Source of the DNA: JACVRW01 sp963808545
Lineage (GTDB): Bacteria; Actinomycetota; Thermoleophilia; Solirubrobacterales; Thermoleophilaceae
Reading direction: 5' to 3'
DNA: 64,000 nucleotides
Assembly (NCBI GenBank): GCA_963808545.1
Contig: CAWEGB010000008.1
Span: 186,001-250,000 of the forward strand
In this document: piece by piece, positions 11,365-19,885 of the stretch
Numbering within the stretch: position 1 is the stretch's first letter
How the letters are laid out: each line of letters opens with the position of its first letter
Program-made: the position numbers and the translations under genes
The notes under the pieces: model-generated
Databases searched by the model: none
What the model saw: only the letters and a program-made list of their open reading frames with translations
What the model was told of the DNA's origin: nothing

Positions 11365-12593
11365 GGATCGTTCGCGATGGCCTGGGCCGAGTGCGCGCGC
11401 AGGGTGCCAGCCCGGAGGCGGTGGCCGAGATCATCCTGTCGGTGCGCACGGGCGGCGACGAGGCGCTGGTCGAGCTCACCGAGCGCCTCGACGGCGTGCG
11501 CCCCGCCGACGGCGAGCTGCGCAGCCCGTCAGCGGAGCTGGAGGCGGCCCGGGCCGGCCTGGAGCCGCAGCTGCGGGGCGCGATCGAGACCTCGATGGCC
11601 AACGTGCGCCGGGTGGCCGAGGCGCAGCTCGGCGATCCGCCGGCGGTCGAGCTCGCCCAGGGCCAGCGAGTGGAGCTGGCGGAGCTGCCGGTGGCCCGTG
11701 CCGCGGCCTACGTGCCCGGCGGGCGCGCGCCCTATGTCTCGACGGTCGTCATGTGCGCCGTCACCGCTGCTGTGGCCGGTGTCGAGGAGGTGGCGATCTG
11801 CTGCCCGCCCGGAGCGGACGGACGGGTCCAGCCGGCAGTCCTCGGCGCCTGCGCGCTGTGCGGGGTGGACGAGGTGTACCGGATGGGCGGGGCCCAGGCG
11901 ATCGCCGCGCTGGCACACGGCACCGAGAGCATCCCGGCGGTGGACGTGATCGCCGGCCCAGGCAATTCGTGGGTCACCGAGGCCAAGCGCCAGGTGTTCG
12001 GGCTGGTGGGCATCGACGGCCTGGCCGGGCCGAGTGAGCTGGTGGTGGTGGCCTCCGGCGAAGCCGATCCCGAGCTGGTGGCGCTCGACCTGCTCGCCCA
12101 GGCCGAGCACGGCCCCGACAGCCTGGTGGCCCTGATCGCGCTCGACGAGAGCCTGCTGGAGGCAGTGGTGGAGGCCGTGGAGCGCCTCGCGCCGGAGCGG
12201 CCGAGCGTGAGCGACGCCGATCTGCAGGTGCGCCTGGCCTCTGGCCCCGAAGAGGCCCTCGAGCTGGCGGAGCGCTTCGTGCCCGAGCACCTCGAGCTGA
12301 TCGGCGCCGAGGTCGAGTCGCTGGCCGGCCGCGTGCGCCGCGCCGGCTGCGTGTTCGTCGGGCTGGGAGCCGCCACCGCCTTCGGCGATTACGTGGCGGG
12401 CTCCAACCACGTGCTGCCCACCGGGGGTGCGGCGCGCTTCCAGTCGAGCCTCTCGCCTGCGGTCTTCCGGCGCCGCCTGGCGCGGGTATCCTTGCCCGGC
12501 GAGGCGCCCACCCGCCTCGCACCCGCCGGCGCGGCGCTCGCCCGCGCCGAGGGCTTCCCCGTTCACGCCGAATCGATGGAGCGCCGCGCGTGA
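11361..12593 (+). CDS. hisD: Histidinol dehydrogenase
   Basis: 410 residues. Oxidises L-histidinol to histidine in two NAD-dependent steps, the last reactions of the pathway. Clear signatures: AYVPGGRAPYVSTVVMCAV, RMGGAQAIAALAHGT, DVIAGPGNSWVTEAKRQVFG, IDGLAGPSELVVVA, the LLAQAEHGPDS zinc and catalytic region (Gln/His ligands), FVPEHLELIG and GDYVAGSNHVLPTGG. GTG start overlapping hisG by 4 nt; its stop overlaps the GTG of hisB by 4 nt. Confidence 0.97.
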   Translation: MRIVRDGLGRVRAQGASPEAVAEIILSVRTGGDEALVELTERLDGVRPADGELRSPSAELEAARAGLEPQLRGAIETSMANVRRVAEAQLGDPPAVELAQGQRVELAELPVARAAAYVPGGRAPYVSTVVMCAVTAAVAGVEEVAICCPPGADGRVQPAVLGACALCGVDEVYRMGGAQAIAALAHGTESIPAVDVIAGPGNSWVTEAKRQVFGLVGIDGLAGPSELVVVASGEADPELVALDLLAQAEHGPDSLVALIALDESLLEAVVEAVERLAPERPSVSDADLQVRLASGPEEALELAERFVPEHLELIGAEVESLAGRVRRAGCVFVGLGAATAFGDYVAGSNHVLPTGGAARFQSSLSPAVFRRRLARVSLPGEAPTRLAPAGAALARAEGFPVHAESMERRA

Positions 12594-13177
12594 CCCGCAC
12601 CTCGCAGATCCACCGGACCACCGGCGAAACCGACATCCAGCTCAGCCTCGACCTGGACGGAACGGGCGAGGGCGCCCGGGAGACCGGCGTCGGCTTCTTC
12701 GATCACCTGCTCGACGCCGTGGCCCGCCACGGGCTGCTCGATCTGGACGTTCAGGCCCGGGGAGACCTCGAGACCGGTCCTCACCACACCGTGGAGGACA
12801 CCGGGCTTGCGCTCGGACAGGCGCTCGACGAGGCGCTGGGCGACCGCGCCGGGATCCGCCGCTTCGGGCACGCAGTGGTGCCGATGGACGAGGCGCGAGC
12901 CTCCTGCGCACTGGACATCTCGGGGCGTCCCTACACGGCGCTCGAGGGCGACTTCGCCGCGGAGCGGGTGGCCGACTTCGACACCGACCTCGTCGAGGAG
13001 TTCCTTCGCGCGGTGGCCAACACGGCGAAGCTCACCGTGCACGTGCACCTGGAGGCGGGCTCGAACGCCCACCACCAGGTGGAGGCGTCGTTCAAGGCGT
13101 TCGCCCGGGCGCTGCGCCAAGCCGTGGAGCACGACGAGCGCGTCAGCGGCGTGCCGTCGACCAAGGGCGTGCTCTGA
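12590..13177 (+). CDS. hisB: Imidazoleglycerol-phosphate dehydratase
   Basis: 195 residues, the monofunctional bacterial form. Dehydrates IGP to imidazole acetol-phosphate. Contains the paired Mn-binding motifs ETGVGFFDHLLDAVARHG and GPHHTVEDTGLALGQAL in the first half-domain, and the second-half equivalents NTAKLTVHVHLEAGSNAHHQVEASFKAFARAL. GTG start in a 4-nt overlap with hisD. No hisC aminotransferase lies between hisD and hisB, unlike the common actinobacterial hisDCB order, so that step must be encoded elsewhere. Confidence 0.97.
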   Translation: MTRTSQIHRTTGETDIQLSLDLDGTGEGARETGVGFFDHLLDAVARHGLLDLDVQARGDLETGPHHTVEDTGLALGQALDEALGDRAGIRRFGHAVVPMDEARASCALDISGRPYTALEGDFAAERVADFDTDLVEEFLRAVANTAKLTVHVHLEAGSNAHHQVEASFKAFARALRQAVEHDERVSGVPSTKGVL

Positions 13178-13851
13178 TGACCCCTGGGCTCGCAGGCACC
13201 GCCTGCTCGCGCCCCGCGCGGATCGCGATCCTCGACTACGGGATGGGCAACCTGCGCTCGGTGGCCAAGGCGCTCGAGCACGTGGGCGCCCGGGCCGAGC
13301 TCACCAACGATCGCGCCCGCGTGCGCGAGGCGGACGGCGTGGTCCTGCCCGGGGTGGGGGCGATGCCACGGGCCATGGAGGCGGTGCGCAGCCTCGGCCT
13401 CGACGACCTGCTGCGCGAGCGCGTGGAGGCCGGCGTGCCGCTGATCGGGCTCTGCATGGGCATGCAGCTGCTCTTCGACTCGACCACCGAGCTGGGCGGG
13501 GCCGAGGGCATCGGGCTGCTCGAGGGCCCGGTAGACAGCCTCGACGCGCCGGGACTCAAGATCCCTCAGATCGGCTGGAATCCGGTGTCGTGGCGCCGCC
13601 GCAGTCCGCTCAACGAGAACCTGCCCGACCCCTGTGCCTTCTACCACGCCAACTCGTTCGCCCCGCGCCCGGCGCGTCACGAGGACGTGCTCGGCACGGC
13701 CGAATACGGGAAGGAGTTCGTGAGCGTGGTCGCGCGCGAGGACGGCCCGGCGTCCATCTACGGGCTGCAGTCGCACCCGGAGAAGTCGGGACCGCACGGG
13801 CTCGCGCTGCTGCGCAACTTCGTGGGGACCTGCGCGAGGGTCCCCGCGTGA
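13177..13851 (+). CDS. hisH: Imidazole glycerol phosphate synthase, glutaminase subunit
   Basis: 224 residues, class I glutamine amidotransferase. Supplies ammonia to HisF. Catalytic triad visible: nucleophile Cys in PLIGLCMGMQLLFD, and His/Glu in IYGLQSHPEKSG. N-terminal IAILDYGMGNLRSV is typical, but preceded by about 13 extra residues if ATG 13177 is used; that ATG shares one base with the hisB stop (TGATG), so coupling supports it. Stop overlaps the GTG of hisA by 4 nt. Confidence 0.96.
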   Translation: MTPGLAGTACSRPARIAILDYGMGNLRSVAKALEHVGARAELTNDRARVREADGVVLPGVGAMPRAMEAVRSLGLDDLLRERVEAGVPLIGLCMGMQLLFDSTTELGGAEGIGLLEGPVDSLDAPGLKIPQIGWNPVSWRRRSPLNENLPDPCAFYHANSFAPRPARHEDVLGTAEYGKEFVSVVAREDGPASIYGLQSHPEKSGPHGLALLRNFVGTCARVPA

Positions 13852-14579
13852 TCCTGCTGCCGGCGATCGACATCCGCGACGGGAAGGCGGTGCGCCTGCG
13901 CCAGGGCGACTTCGACGACGAGACCGTGTACGCGGACGATCCGCTCGAGGCCGCGCGCTCCTTCGTCGAGGCGGGCGCCCGCTTCCTGCACGTGGTCGAC
14001 CTCGACGGCGCCCGTGAGGGCGAGCCGGTGAACCTCCAGCACGTGGAGCGCATCGCCCGCGAGCTGCCGGTGCCGCTCGAGCTCGGCGGCGGGCTGCGCT
14101 CGATCGCCTCGATCCGCCGTGCGCTCGCGGCCGGCGCGGACCGGGTGGTGCTCGGCACCGCGGCTTTCACCGACCCGGACCTGCTCGACGAGGCGCTCTC
14201 GGCCTTCACCTCCAGGATCCTCGTGGGGGTCGACGTGCGCGGGGGCCAGGTGGCGGTGGCCGGCTGGACGCGCGAGACCCAGGTGCGGGGCGAGGACGCC
14301 ATCCGGCGCATGCAGCAGCGTGGCGCCACGCGCTTCGTCTACACCAACGTCGACCGCGACGGGATGCTCGAGGGGCCGGCCCTCGACGAGGTGGTACGCG
14401 TGTCCGAGGCGGTGCGCGGGCGTTTTCTCTACTCGGGCGGCATAGCCTCGGTCGATGACCTCCACGCCCTGCGCAACCTGCGCCTCATCAATCTCGCGGG
14501 CGTGATCTCGGGCAAGGCGCTCTACGAAGGGCGGATCGGAGTGGCCGAGGGCCAGGCCGCGCTCGATCCACGCGACTGA
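13848..14579 (+). CDS. hisA: Phosphoribosylformimino-AICAR ribotide isomerase
   Basis: 243 residues, a (beta/alpha)8 barrel with half-barrel repeats: LLPAIDIRDGKAVRLRQGDF, FLHVVDLDGAREGEPVN with the catalytic Asp pair, LELGGGLRSIASIRRALAAGADRVVLGTAA as first phosphate site, and GIASVDDLHALRNL with GVISGKALYEGRI as the second. In Actinobacteria this gene is often the bifunctional priA that also serves tryptophan synthesis; whether that holds here cannot be decided by eye. GTG start in a 4-nt overlap with hisH; shares one base with hisF. Confidence 0.95.
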   Translation: MILLPAIDIRDGKAVRLRQGDFDDETVYADDPLEAARSFVEAGARFLHVVDLDGAREGEPVNLQHVERIARELPVPLELGGGLRSIASIRRALAAGADRVVLGTAAFTDPDLLDEALSAFTSRILVGVDVRGGQVAVAGWTRETQVRGEDAIRRMQQRGATRFVYTNVDRDGMLEGPALDEVVRVSEAVRGRFLYSGGIASVDDLHALRNLRLINLAGVISGKALYEGRIGVAEGQAALDPRD

Positions 14580-15334
14580 TGCTGCTGCGACGCGTGATCC
14601 CCTGCCTGGACGTGGACAAGGGCCGGGTGGTGAAGGGCGTGGAGTTCGTGAACCTGCGCGACGCGGGCGACCCCGTGGAGCTGGCCGTGCGCTATCAGGA
14701 GGAGGGAGCCGATGAGATCGTCTTCCTCGACATCACGGCCTCGCACGAGAAGCGTGAGACGGTGGCCCAGCTGGCCCGCCGTTGTGCCGACGACGTGTTC
14801 ATCCCCTTCACGATCGGCGGCGGGGTTCGCTCCGCTGCCGATGCCCAGGCGGTCCTCGACGCCGGCGCGGACAAGGTCTCGGTCAACTCCGCCGCGGTGG
14901 GCCGGCCCGAGCTGCTCGGCGAGCTGGCCGAGATCTTCGGCGCCCAATGCGTGGTGCTGGCCGTCGACGCCCGCCGCGAGGGCGATCGCTACGGCGTCTA
15001 CGTCAACGGGGGTCGCACGCCGGTGGGCCGCGACGCCGTCGAGTGGGCCCGTGAGGGCGTCGAGCGCGGAGCGGGGGAGATCCTGCTCACGAGCATGGAC
15101 CGCGACGGCACCGAGGACGGCTACGAGCTCGCGCTCACCCGCACCATCGCCGACTCGGTGGACGTCCCGGTGATCGCATCCGGGGGCGCCGGGACGCTGG
15201 ACCACCTGGTGGAGGCGGTGGAGCAGGGTGGTGCCGACGCCGTGCTGTGCGCCTCGATCTTCCACTACGGGCACTACAGCGTTCGCCAGGCCAAGGAACG
15301 CATGCGGTCGGCTGGTATACCCGTTCGCCTGTGA
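14579..15334 (+). CDS. hisF: Imidazole glycerol phosphate synthase, cyclase subunit
   Basis: 251 residues, full-length barrel. Condenses PRFAR with ammonia from HisH to give IGP and AICAR. Signatures: RRVIPCLDVDKGRVVKGVEFVN (catalytic Asp11 equivalent), EIVFLDITASHEKRET, FTIGGGVRSAADAQAVLDAGADKVSVNSAA, GEILLTSMDRDGTEDGYELAL (second catalytic Asp) and IASGGAGTLDHLVEAV. Stop overlaps the next GTG start by 4 nt. hisI and hisE are not downstream, so those pathway steps are also encoded elsewhere. Confidence 0.97.
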   Translation: MLLRRVIPCLDVDKGRVVKGVEFVNLRDAGDPVELAVRYQEEGADEIVFLDITASHEKRETVAQLARRCADDVFIPFTIGGGVRSAADAQAVLDAGADKVSVNSAAVGRPELLGELAEIFGAQCVVLAVDARREGDRYGVYVNGGRTPVGRDAVEWAREGVERGAGEILLTSMDRDGTEDGYELALTRTIADSVDVPVIASGGAGTLDHLVEAVEQGGADAVLCASIFHYGHYSVRQAKERMRSAGIPVRL

Positions 15335-16572
15335 CGAAGGCGAACCGGGCAGACCTACGCGAGCGGGTGCGCCGCGTCCCGGGGATGGAGCGGCTGCTCC
15401 CGGCCCTGGACGGGCTGGCGCCCGCCTACCTGGTGGGAGGGGCGGTGCGCGACCTGCTGCGCGGCGCCGAGGCCGTGGACCTCGACGTGGCGGTGGAGAG
15501 CGACGCCCGGTCGGTGGCCCGGGCGCTGGCGGAGCGCCTCGACGGAGAGACGCGCGAGCACGAGCGCTTCGGCACGGCGACGGTGCGCAGCGACGGCCTC
15601 TCGCTCGACCTCGCCACCACCCGCCGCGAGACCTACTCCGAGCCGGGCGCGCTGCCGGAGGTGGAGGCGGCGGGTCTGACCGAGGACCTGGCCCGGCGCG
15701 ACTTCTCGATCAACGCGATGGCCCTGGGTCTCACGGGGGACGACCTCGGCCACCTCTATGACCCGCTCGGCGGCCTGGCCGACCTCGACTCCGGGCGCGT
15801 ACGGGTGCTGCACGAGCGCAGCTTCGCGGACGATCCCACCCGTCTGCTGCGGGCGCTGCGCTACGAGGCCCGGCTCGGCTTTCGCATGGACGCCGACACC
15901 GAGGCCCTGGCGCGGGACGCCGCCGCCGAGGCGCAGCTGCGCACGGTGTCGGGCGCGCGTGTGCGCGATGAGCTGATGGATCTGCTGGCCGAGATCGACG
16001 CGCCGTCGGGAGTCGAGCGCATGCACGAGCTCGGCATCGACCGTGCACTGCACACCGCCCTCGAGGCGGACAGCGAGCTGGTGGCGTCCGCCGCGCTCGG
16101 GGCGGTGGCGCTCGGGGCGGATCGTGCCCTGGCGGGCCTGGCGGCGCTCACGGCCGAGGCGCCGCGCCGCCTCGATCTGTGGCTGGCCGACCTCCACCTG
16201 CACGCGTGGGAGCGCGACGCCGTGAGCCGTGCCGCCCGGGTGGCGCCGCGGCTGGCGGCCGAGTTGCGCGAGCACGAGCACCAGCCGTCCGAGCTATACG
16301 AGCTGCTGGCCCGCGAGACGCTGATCGCGCTGTCGCTCGCGCTGGCCATGGGCGCCCCCTCGGAGCCGGTGCTGCGCTGGGTGTCCGAGCTCAGCGAGGT
16401 GAGGCTCGAGATCGACGGCGGAGACCTGTTGGCGGCGGGAGTGGCCGAGGGTCCCGCCCTGGGGAGGGCCTTGGAGGAGACGCTGCGCCGCAAGCTCGAC
16501 GGGCTGGTCTCAGGGCGCGACGACGAGCTCGACACCGCCCTGCGCGTGGCCCGGGAAGAGGAGGAGGCATGA
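15331..16572 (+). CDS. CCA tRNA nucleotidyltransferase / poly(A) polymerase family
   Basis: 413 residues. Class II nucleotidyltransferase head domain: AYLVGGAVRDLLRG, then the two-Asp metal motif VDLDVAVE, the RRDFSINAMAL block, and the neck LYDPLGGLADLDSGRVRVLH followed by DDPTRLLRALRYEARLGF. Expected to add or repair the 3' CCA of tRNAs. The C-terminal part is helical but shows no clear HD phosphohydrolase motif, so it may be an A-adding or shortened CCA enzyme. GTG start in a 4-nt overlap with hisF and 4-nt overlap into pgeF: part of the same operon, although unrelated in function. Confidence 0.9.
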   Translation: MTKANRADLRERVRRVPGMERLLPALDGLAPAYLVGGAVRDLLRGAEAVDLDVAVESDARSVARALAERLDGETREHERFGTATVRSDGLSLDLATTRRETYSEPGALPEVEAAGLTEDLARRDFSINAMALGLTGDDLGHLYDPLGGLADLDSGRVRVLHERSFADDPTRLLRALRYEARLGFRMDADTEALARDAAAEAQLRTVSGARVRDELMDLLAEIDAPSGVERMHELGIDRALHTALEADSELVASAALGAVALGADRALAGLAALTAEAPRRLDLWLADLHLHAWERDAVSRAARVAPRLAAELREHEHQPSELYELLARETLIALSLALAMGAPSEPVLRWVSELSEVRLEIDGGDLLAAGVAEGPALGRALEETLRRKLDGLVSGRDDELDTALRVAREEEEA

Positions 16573-17297
16573 GCGAGCTCGGCTACAGCGTCGCCCTGCC
16601 GGGCGCTCGCGCCTTCTTCTCCACCCGCAACGGCGGGGTCAGCCGCGGTCCATACCGCTCGCTCAACCTGGGCTTCCTCACCGACGACGACCCCGCGAAC
16701 GTGCCCGAGAACCGAGAGCGCGTGGCCGCCGCGGCGGCGGTCGACCCCGAGCGCGTGGCCATGGGCTGGCAGGTGCACGGCAGCGATCTTCGTGACTGGA
16801 CCGAGCCCCCGTCGGACCTCGCCTACGCCCAGCCAGGCGACAAGGAGCTCGAGCGCGTCGACGGCCACGTCACTGAGCGAAACGGGGTGGGGCTGCTGGT
16901 GCTGGTGGCCGATTGCTACCCGGTGGCGCTGTCCGACGGCCGGCGGGTGGCGATGCTGCACTGCGGCTGGCGTCCGCTGGCGGGGGGCATCATCGAGAAG
17001 GCCGTGGCCCGCTTCGAGAGCACTCCGAGCGCGGCGGTGGGTCCGGGTATCGGGGGCTGCTGCTACGAGGTCGGTCCAGAGGTGCTGGAGGCCTTCGCCG
17101 GTCTCGAGCAGGTGGCCGACGGCCGGATGCTCGACCTGCGCGCCGTGATCACCGCCAAGCTCGCGTCCGCGGGCGTGAGCGAGATCCACCACCTGGACCT
17201 GTGCACGAGCTGCCATCCCGACCTCTTCTTCTCTCATCGGCGCGACCGCGGGCTGACCGGGCGCCAGTCCGGCCTGGTGGTGCTCGATGGACGCTGA
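16569..17297 (+). CDS. pgeF: Purine nucleoside phosphorylase YfiH/LACC1 family
   Basis: 242 residues. Multi-copper-oxidase-named family now known to be zinc-dependent purine nucleoside phosphorylase or peptidoglycan-editing factor. Marks: FFSTRNGGVSRGPYRSLNLGF, WQVHGSDL (zinc His), LVLVADCYPVALSDG (Cys ligand), MLHCGWRPLAGGI (His ligand), and GPGIGGCCYEVGPEV, ending with LDLCTSCHPDLFFSHRRD. In many Actinobacteria pgeF precedes yggS and sepF near ftsZ; here it precedes yggS with 11 nt overlap, with sepF 2.2 kb further on. Confidence 0.92.
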   Translation: MSELGYSVALPGARAFFSTRNGGVSRGPYRSLNLGFLTDDDPANVPENRERVAAAAAVDPERVAMGWQVHGSDLRDWTEPPSDLAYAQPGDKELERVDGHVTERNGVGLLVLVADCYPVALSDGRRVAMLHCGWRPLAGGIIEKAVARFESTPSAAVGPGIGGCCYEVGPEVLEAFAGLEQVADGRMLDLRAVITAKLASAGVSEIHHLDLCTSCHPDLFFSHRRDRGLTGRQSGLVVLDGR

Positions 17298-17898
17298 GGC
17301 GATTCGCCGCAACCTCCACGAGGTGCGCGAGCGCATCGGCTCCGAGGTGGAGATCCTGGCCGCCGTCAAGTACGTGGAGGCCGGCGACCTGCCGGCCCTG
17401 GCGGAGGCCGGCGTCGAGCTGGTGGGAGAGAACCGCGCCCAGGAGCTGCTGGCCAAGCAGGAGCTCCACCGTGATCTCTTCACCTGGGACTTCATCGGCG
17501 CGCTGCAGAGCCGCAAGCTCAAGGACATCGCGCCGAACGTCCGCCTCATCCACTCGATCGCCTCCGAGTCGGCTCTGCGCCGGCTGGAGGCCAACCCGGC
17601 ACGCGAGGTCCTCATCCAGGTGAACGTCGCCGGCGAGGACTCCAAGGAGGGCGTCGACCCGGTCGAGCTCGAGTGCTACATCGAGCGCTGCCCCGTGCCG
17701 GTCACCGGGCTGATGACGATGCCGCCGTTCGTCGACAGGGCCGAGGACAACCGGCGACACTTCGCCCGCCTGGCGGAGCTGGCCGGCGAGCACGGCCTGA
17801 AGCGGCTGTCGATGGGCACCACCCAGGACTATGAGGTGGCGGTGGCCGAGGGGGCGACGATCGTCCGGCTGGGCAGCGTGCTCTACGAGGGCGCGTAG
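17287..17898 (+). CDS. YggS family pyridoxal phosphate homeostasis protein
   Basis: 203 residues, fold type III PLP-binding barrel without a catalytic domain; buffers cellular PLP. The PLP Lys is in ILAAVKYVEAGDL; further marks are ELVGENRAQELLAKQE, WDFIGALQSRKLKDIA, LIQVNVAGEDSKEGVDP, LMTMPPF and the phosphate-binding LSMGTTQDYEVAVAEGATIVRLGSVLYEG. Overlaps pgeF by 11 nt and ends the long operon; its stop overlaps the end of the convergent hydrolase gene by 16 nt. Confidence 0.95.
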   Translation: MDAEAIRRNLHEVRERIGSEVEILAAVKYVEAGDLPALAEAGVELVGENRAQELLAKQELHRDLFTWDFIGALQSRKLKDIAPNVRLIHSIASESALRRLEANPAREVLIQVNVAGEDSKEGVDPVELECYIERCPVPVTGLMTMPPFVDRAEDNRRHFARLAELAGEHGLKRLSMGTTQDYEVAVAEGATIVRLGSVLYEGA

Positions 17899-18728
17899 CC
17901 CACGCGCTCGAGGAAGTCTCCGATCACGCCCGACAGCCGCGAGCCCTGCCAGGCCAGCGGCGACTGGCCCTTGTCCTCTACCACCAGCTCGGCGTGGGGG
18001 AGATGGCGTACGTACTCCTCGGCCACGCCCAGGAGGTGCAGGCTGTCCGCCTCGTCGCGCGAGCCCACCACCAGCACCGGGACCTCCAGGCGGTCGAGCG
18101 GGTCGAGCCCCTTCCAGGCGATCGAGCGCGGTACGTCGCGCAGGGCCTGGGCCACCGCTTCGGGGTGCTCGTGTCGCTCCATGCGCTGGCGGGTGGCCTC
18201 GCGCGCTATCGCCTGCCATTTCTCGGGCAGGCCCTCCGGCTGCGCGGCCTCCACGAAGGCGTCCACCCCGCCGCTCTCGAGCTCGCCGGCCATGCGCTCC
18301 CAGGTGTCGCCGTCCACATCGCCGGTGCGGGCATAGCCGGTGTAGGCCGGGGTGATCTGCACCAGCGCGGGCACCCGCTGCGGGTGCTCGAGGGTGAAGG
18401 CCATCGCGGTGGCCGCGCCCATGGAGCTGCCCACCAGCGCGGCGCGCTCCAGCCCGAGTTCGTCCAGCACGGCCATGAGGTCGCCCACCAGCTCCTCGTA
18501 CTCGTAGCCGGGCGCAGGGGAAGACGTGCCGTGGCCGCGAGCGTCGTAGGTGATCAGGCGGTAGCCGCGCTTGATCAGGGCGCGTGAGCCCTGGACGACG
18601 TTGCGGCGCGTGGCCGACAGACCGTGCAGCAGCACCACGGGCGGGCCGTCGCCCGCCTGCTCGCCCTGGAGGGTGATCGCCGTCCCGCCGGGAATCTCCC
18701 TTGACACCTCGAACGTTCCGGTCTCCAC
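17883..18728 (-). CDS. Alpha/beta hydrolase
   Basis: About 281 residues, alpha/beta hydrolase fold. Oxyanion segment PPVVLLHGLSATRRN, Asp region YDARGHGTSSPAPGYEYEELVGDL, nucleophile elbow ALVGSSMGAATAMAF (Ser in G-S-S-M-G), acid Asp in VPVLVVGSRDEAD; the C-terminal catalytic His is not obvious and may be in the HLPHAELV segment. Substrate unknown; sequence resembles esterase or haloperoxidase-like members. The frame is open upstream but GTG 18728 follows agga closely and gives the normal N-terminus, so I prefer it. Confidence 0.85.
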   Translation of the reverse strand: METGTFEVSREIPGGTAITLQGEQAGDGPPVVLLHGLSATRRNVVQGSRALIKRGYRLITYDARGHGTSSPAPGYEYEELVGDLMAVLDELGLERAALVGSSMGAATAMAFTLEHPQRVPALVQITPAYTGYARTGDVDGDTWERMAGELESGGVDAFVEAAQPEGLPEKWQAIAREATRQRMERHEHPEAVAQALRDVPRSIAWKGLDPLDRLEVPVLVVGSRDEADSLHLLGVAEEYVRHLPHAELVVEDKGQSPLAWQGSRLSGVIGDFLERVGYAPS

Positions 18729-18890
18729 GGTCCTACACTGTGACAAAGCGTTGGGACCGGTCTGTAGAGCCGAGCACGGAGACCCGTGTCCCGACTGTGT
18801 CCCGAACATGGCTAGCGACGATCAGCCCGACGACGACCCAATCTTCCGGATTGGCCTTCGCCGTCAAGCTGCACGAATCCTCTCGGCCGG

Positions 18891-18919
18891 TTGAACCGCC
18901 TGTTCGTTTCTGGTAGGAC
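18891..18919 (+). promoter_or_regulatory. Predicted sigma-A-type promoter
   Basis: TTGAAC at 18891-18896, a 17-nt spacer, and TAGGAC at 18914-18919, 35 nt before the start of the DUF1508 gene at 18955. Spacing is ideal for a housekeeping promoter. Confidence 0.6.
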
Positions 18920-18954
18920 AACCATGCGGGCAGAACTCGACGAAAGGGCACAGG

Positions 18955-19125
18955 ATGTACTTCGAGATCGTGACCGCCTCGGGTGGCTTTCGCGCCAACA
19001 TCAAGGGCGACAACCACGAACTTGTATTCCAGACCGAGGTCTACGAGGGAAAGTCTGGCGCGAAGAACGCCATCGACATGGTCAAGACGGAAGCAGCCAC
19101 CGCCACAACCCAGGACGAGGCCTAG
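18955..19125 (+). CDS. YegP/DUF1508 family small protein
   Basis: 56-residue protein. One DUF1508 (YegP) repeat is recognisable: YFEIVTASGGFRANIKGDN, then LVFQTEVYEGKSGAKNAID followed by MVKTEAA, matching the family pattern of an F-x-I/Y strand pair, a middle E-x-Y and a S-A-K-N-x-I helix. Function of the family is unknown; many copies occur as one or two repeats. Ribosome-binding site gaaaggg at 18942-18948 precedes ATG 18955, and a good promoter lies upstream, so it is a single-gene unit. Confidence 0.85.
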   Translation: MYFEIVTASGGFRANIKGDNHELVFQTEVYEGKSGAKNAIDMVKTEAATATTQDEA

Positions 19126-19295
19126 GGCTGAGTCTCGTGTTCGGCCTCTGTACCCGTTACCCGGGACCTCAACCGCGATGGCGACACACCCATGTCTGGG
19201 CGCTAGACTGGGCTGTCTACAAGCGTTCGCCTGGTTTCTCCGGTCTCTTTCCTCTCGCGCGCACCTCACCACAGAGACCCGAGAGGACGCTGTTG

Positions 19296-19694
19296 ATGAC
19301 TGAAGCCACGCAGATGCCCGAGCAGACCGCTGCCGAGCGGCGAGGGATGCAGACCGCGGAGCTTTCCAACGCGATGGTGCGGATCTACAAGGAGCAGTTC
19401 GGCCGAGGACCAACCCAGGCGCATTCGGTTTACGCCAGCCCCAACCTCGTGATCTGCACGCTGGAGGACAGCCTCACCCCAGCTGAGCACCGCATGGCGC
19501 AACTCGGCGAACACCAACGGATCAGGGACATCCGCAACTTCTTCCAGCACGCGAGCGAGAACGAGTTCGTCGGCGCCGTCGAGAAGATCACCGGCCGCAG
19601 CGTACGCGCCTTCGTCAGCGGCACCGACAGCAAACACGACGTGTCGTCCGAGGTCTTCTACCTCCACCCGGACATCACCACCGAAGGCGCCTAA
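19296..19694 (+). CDS. DUF2294 family protein
   Basis: 132 residues. Matches DUF2294: ELSNAMVRIYKEQFGRGPTQAH, LVICTLEDSLTPAEHRMAQ, IRDIRNFFQHASENEFVGAVEKITGRSVRAFVSG and a C-terminal SSEVFYLHP. This family is widespread in Firmicutes and Actinobacteria; its biochemical role is not known to me. Start at ATG 19296 is supported by gagagga at 19281-19287. The 170 nt upstream hold a possible TAGACT -10 element near 19204 but no gene. Monocistronic by context. Confidence 0.85.
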   Translation: MTEATQMPEQTAAERRGMQTAELSNAMVRIYKEQFGRGPTQAHSVYASPNLVICTLEDSLTPAEHRMAQLGEHQRIRDIRNFFQHASENEFVGAVEKITGRSVRAFVSGTDSKHDVSSEVFYLHPDITTEGA

Positions 19695-19885
19695 GGAGTA
19701 CGGCGCGCCCTCTCAAGTCGCGCCGAACCAACCCCGACGCTCCTGCGACATTCCTGCCCGGTTTCCGGCGTTCGTGCGAAAGGGGCCGTAGATCGCGTTG
19801 CGCGGGACGGTGAGCGGCTTCTCTTTGCCGTGGTGGGCTGCGGGGAGCGGCCTCTAGTCGCTACCCCCGCGCCCGGCGAAACGGC

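Noticed and set aside
9133..12566. Long reverse-strand frames opposite murA and the his genes
   Set aside because: High-GC shadow frames of strongly identified + strand genes.
19126..19885. Possible tRNA or small RNA genes in the intergenic stretches
   Set aside because: No cloverleaf, no conserved TPsiC (ggttcgaatcc-like) box and no terminator found.
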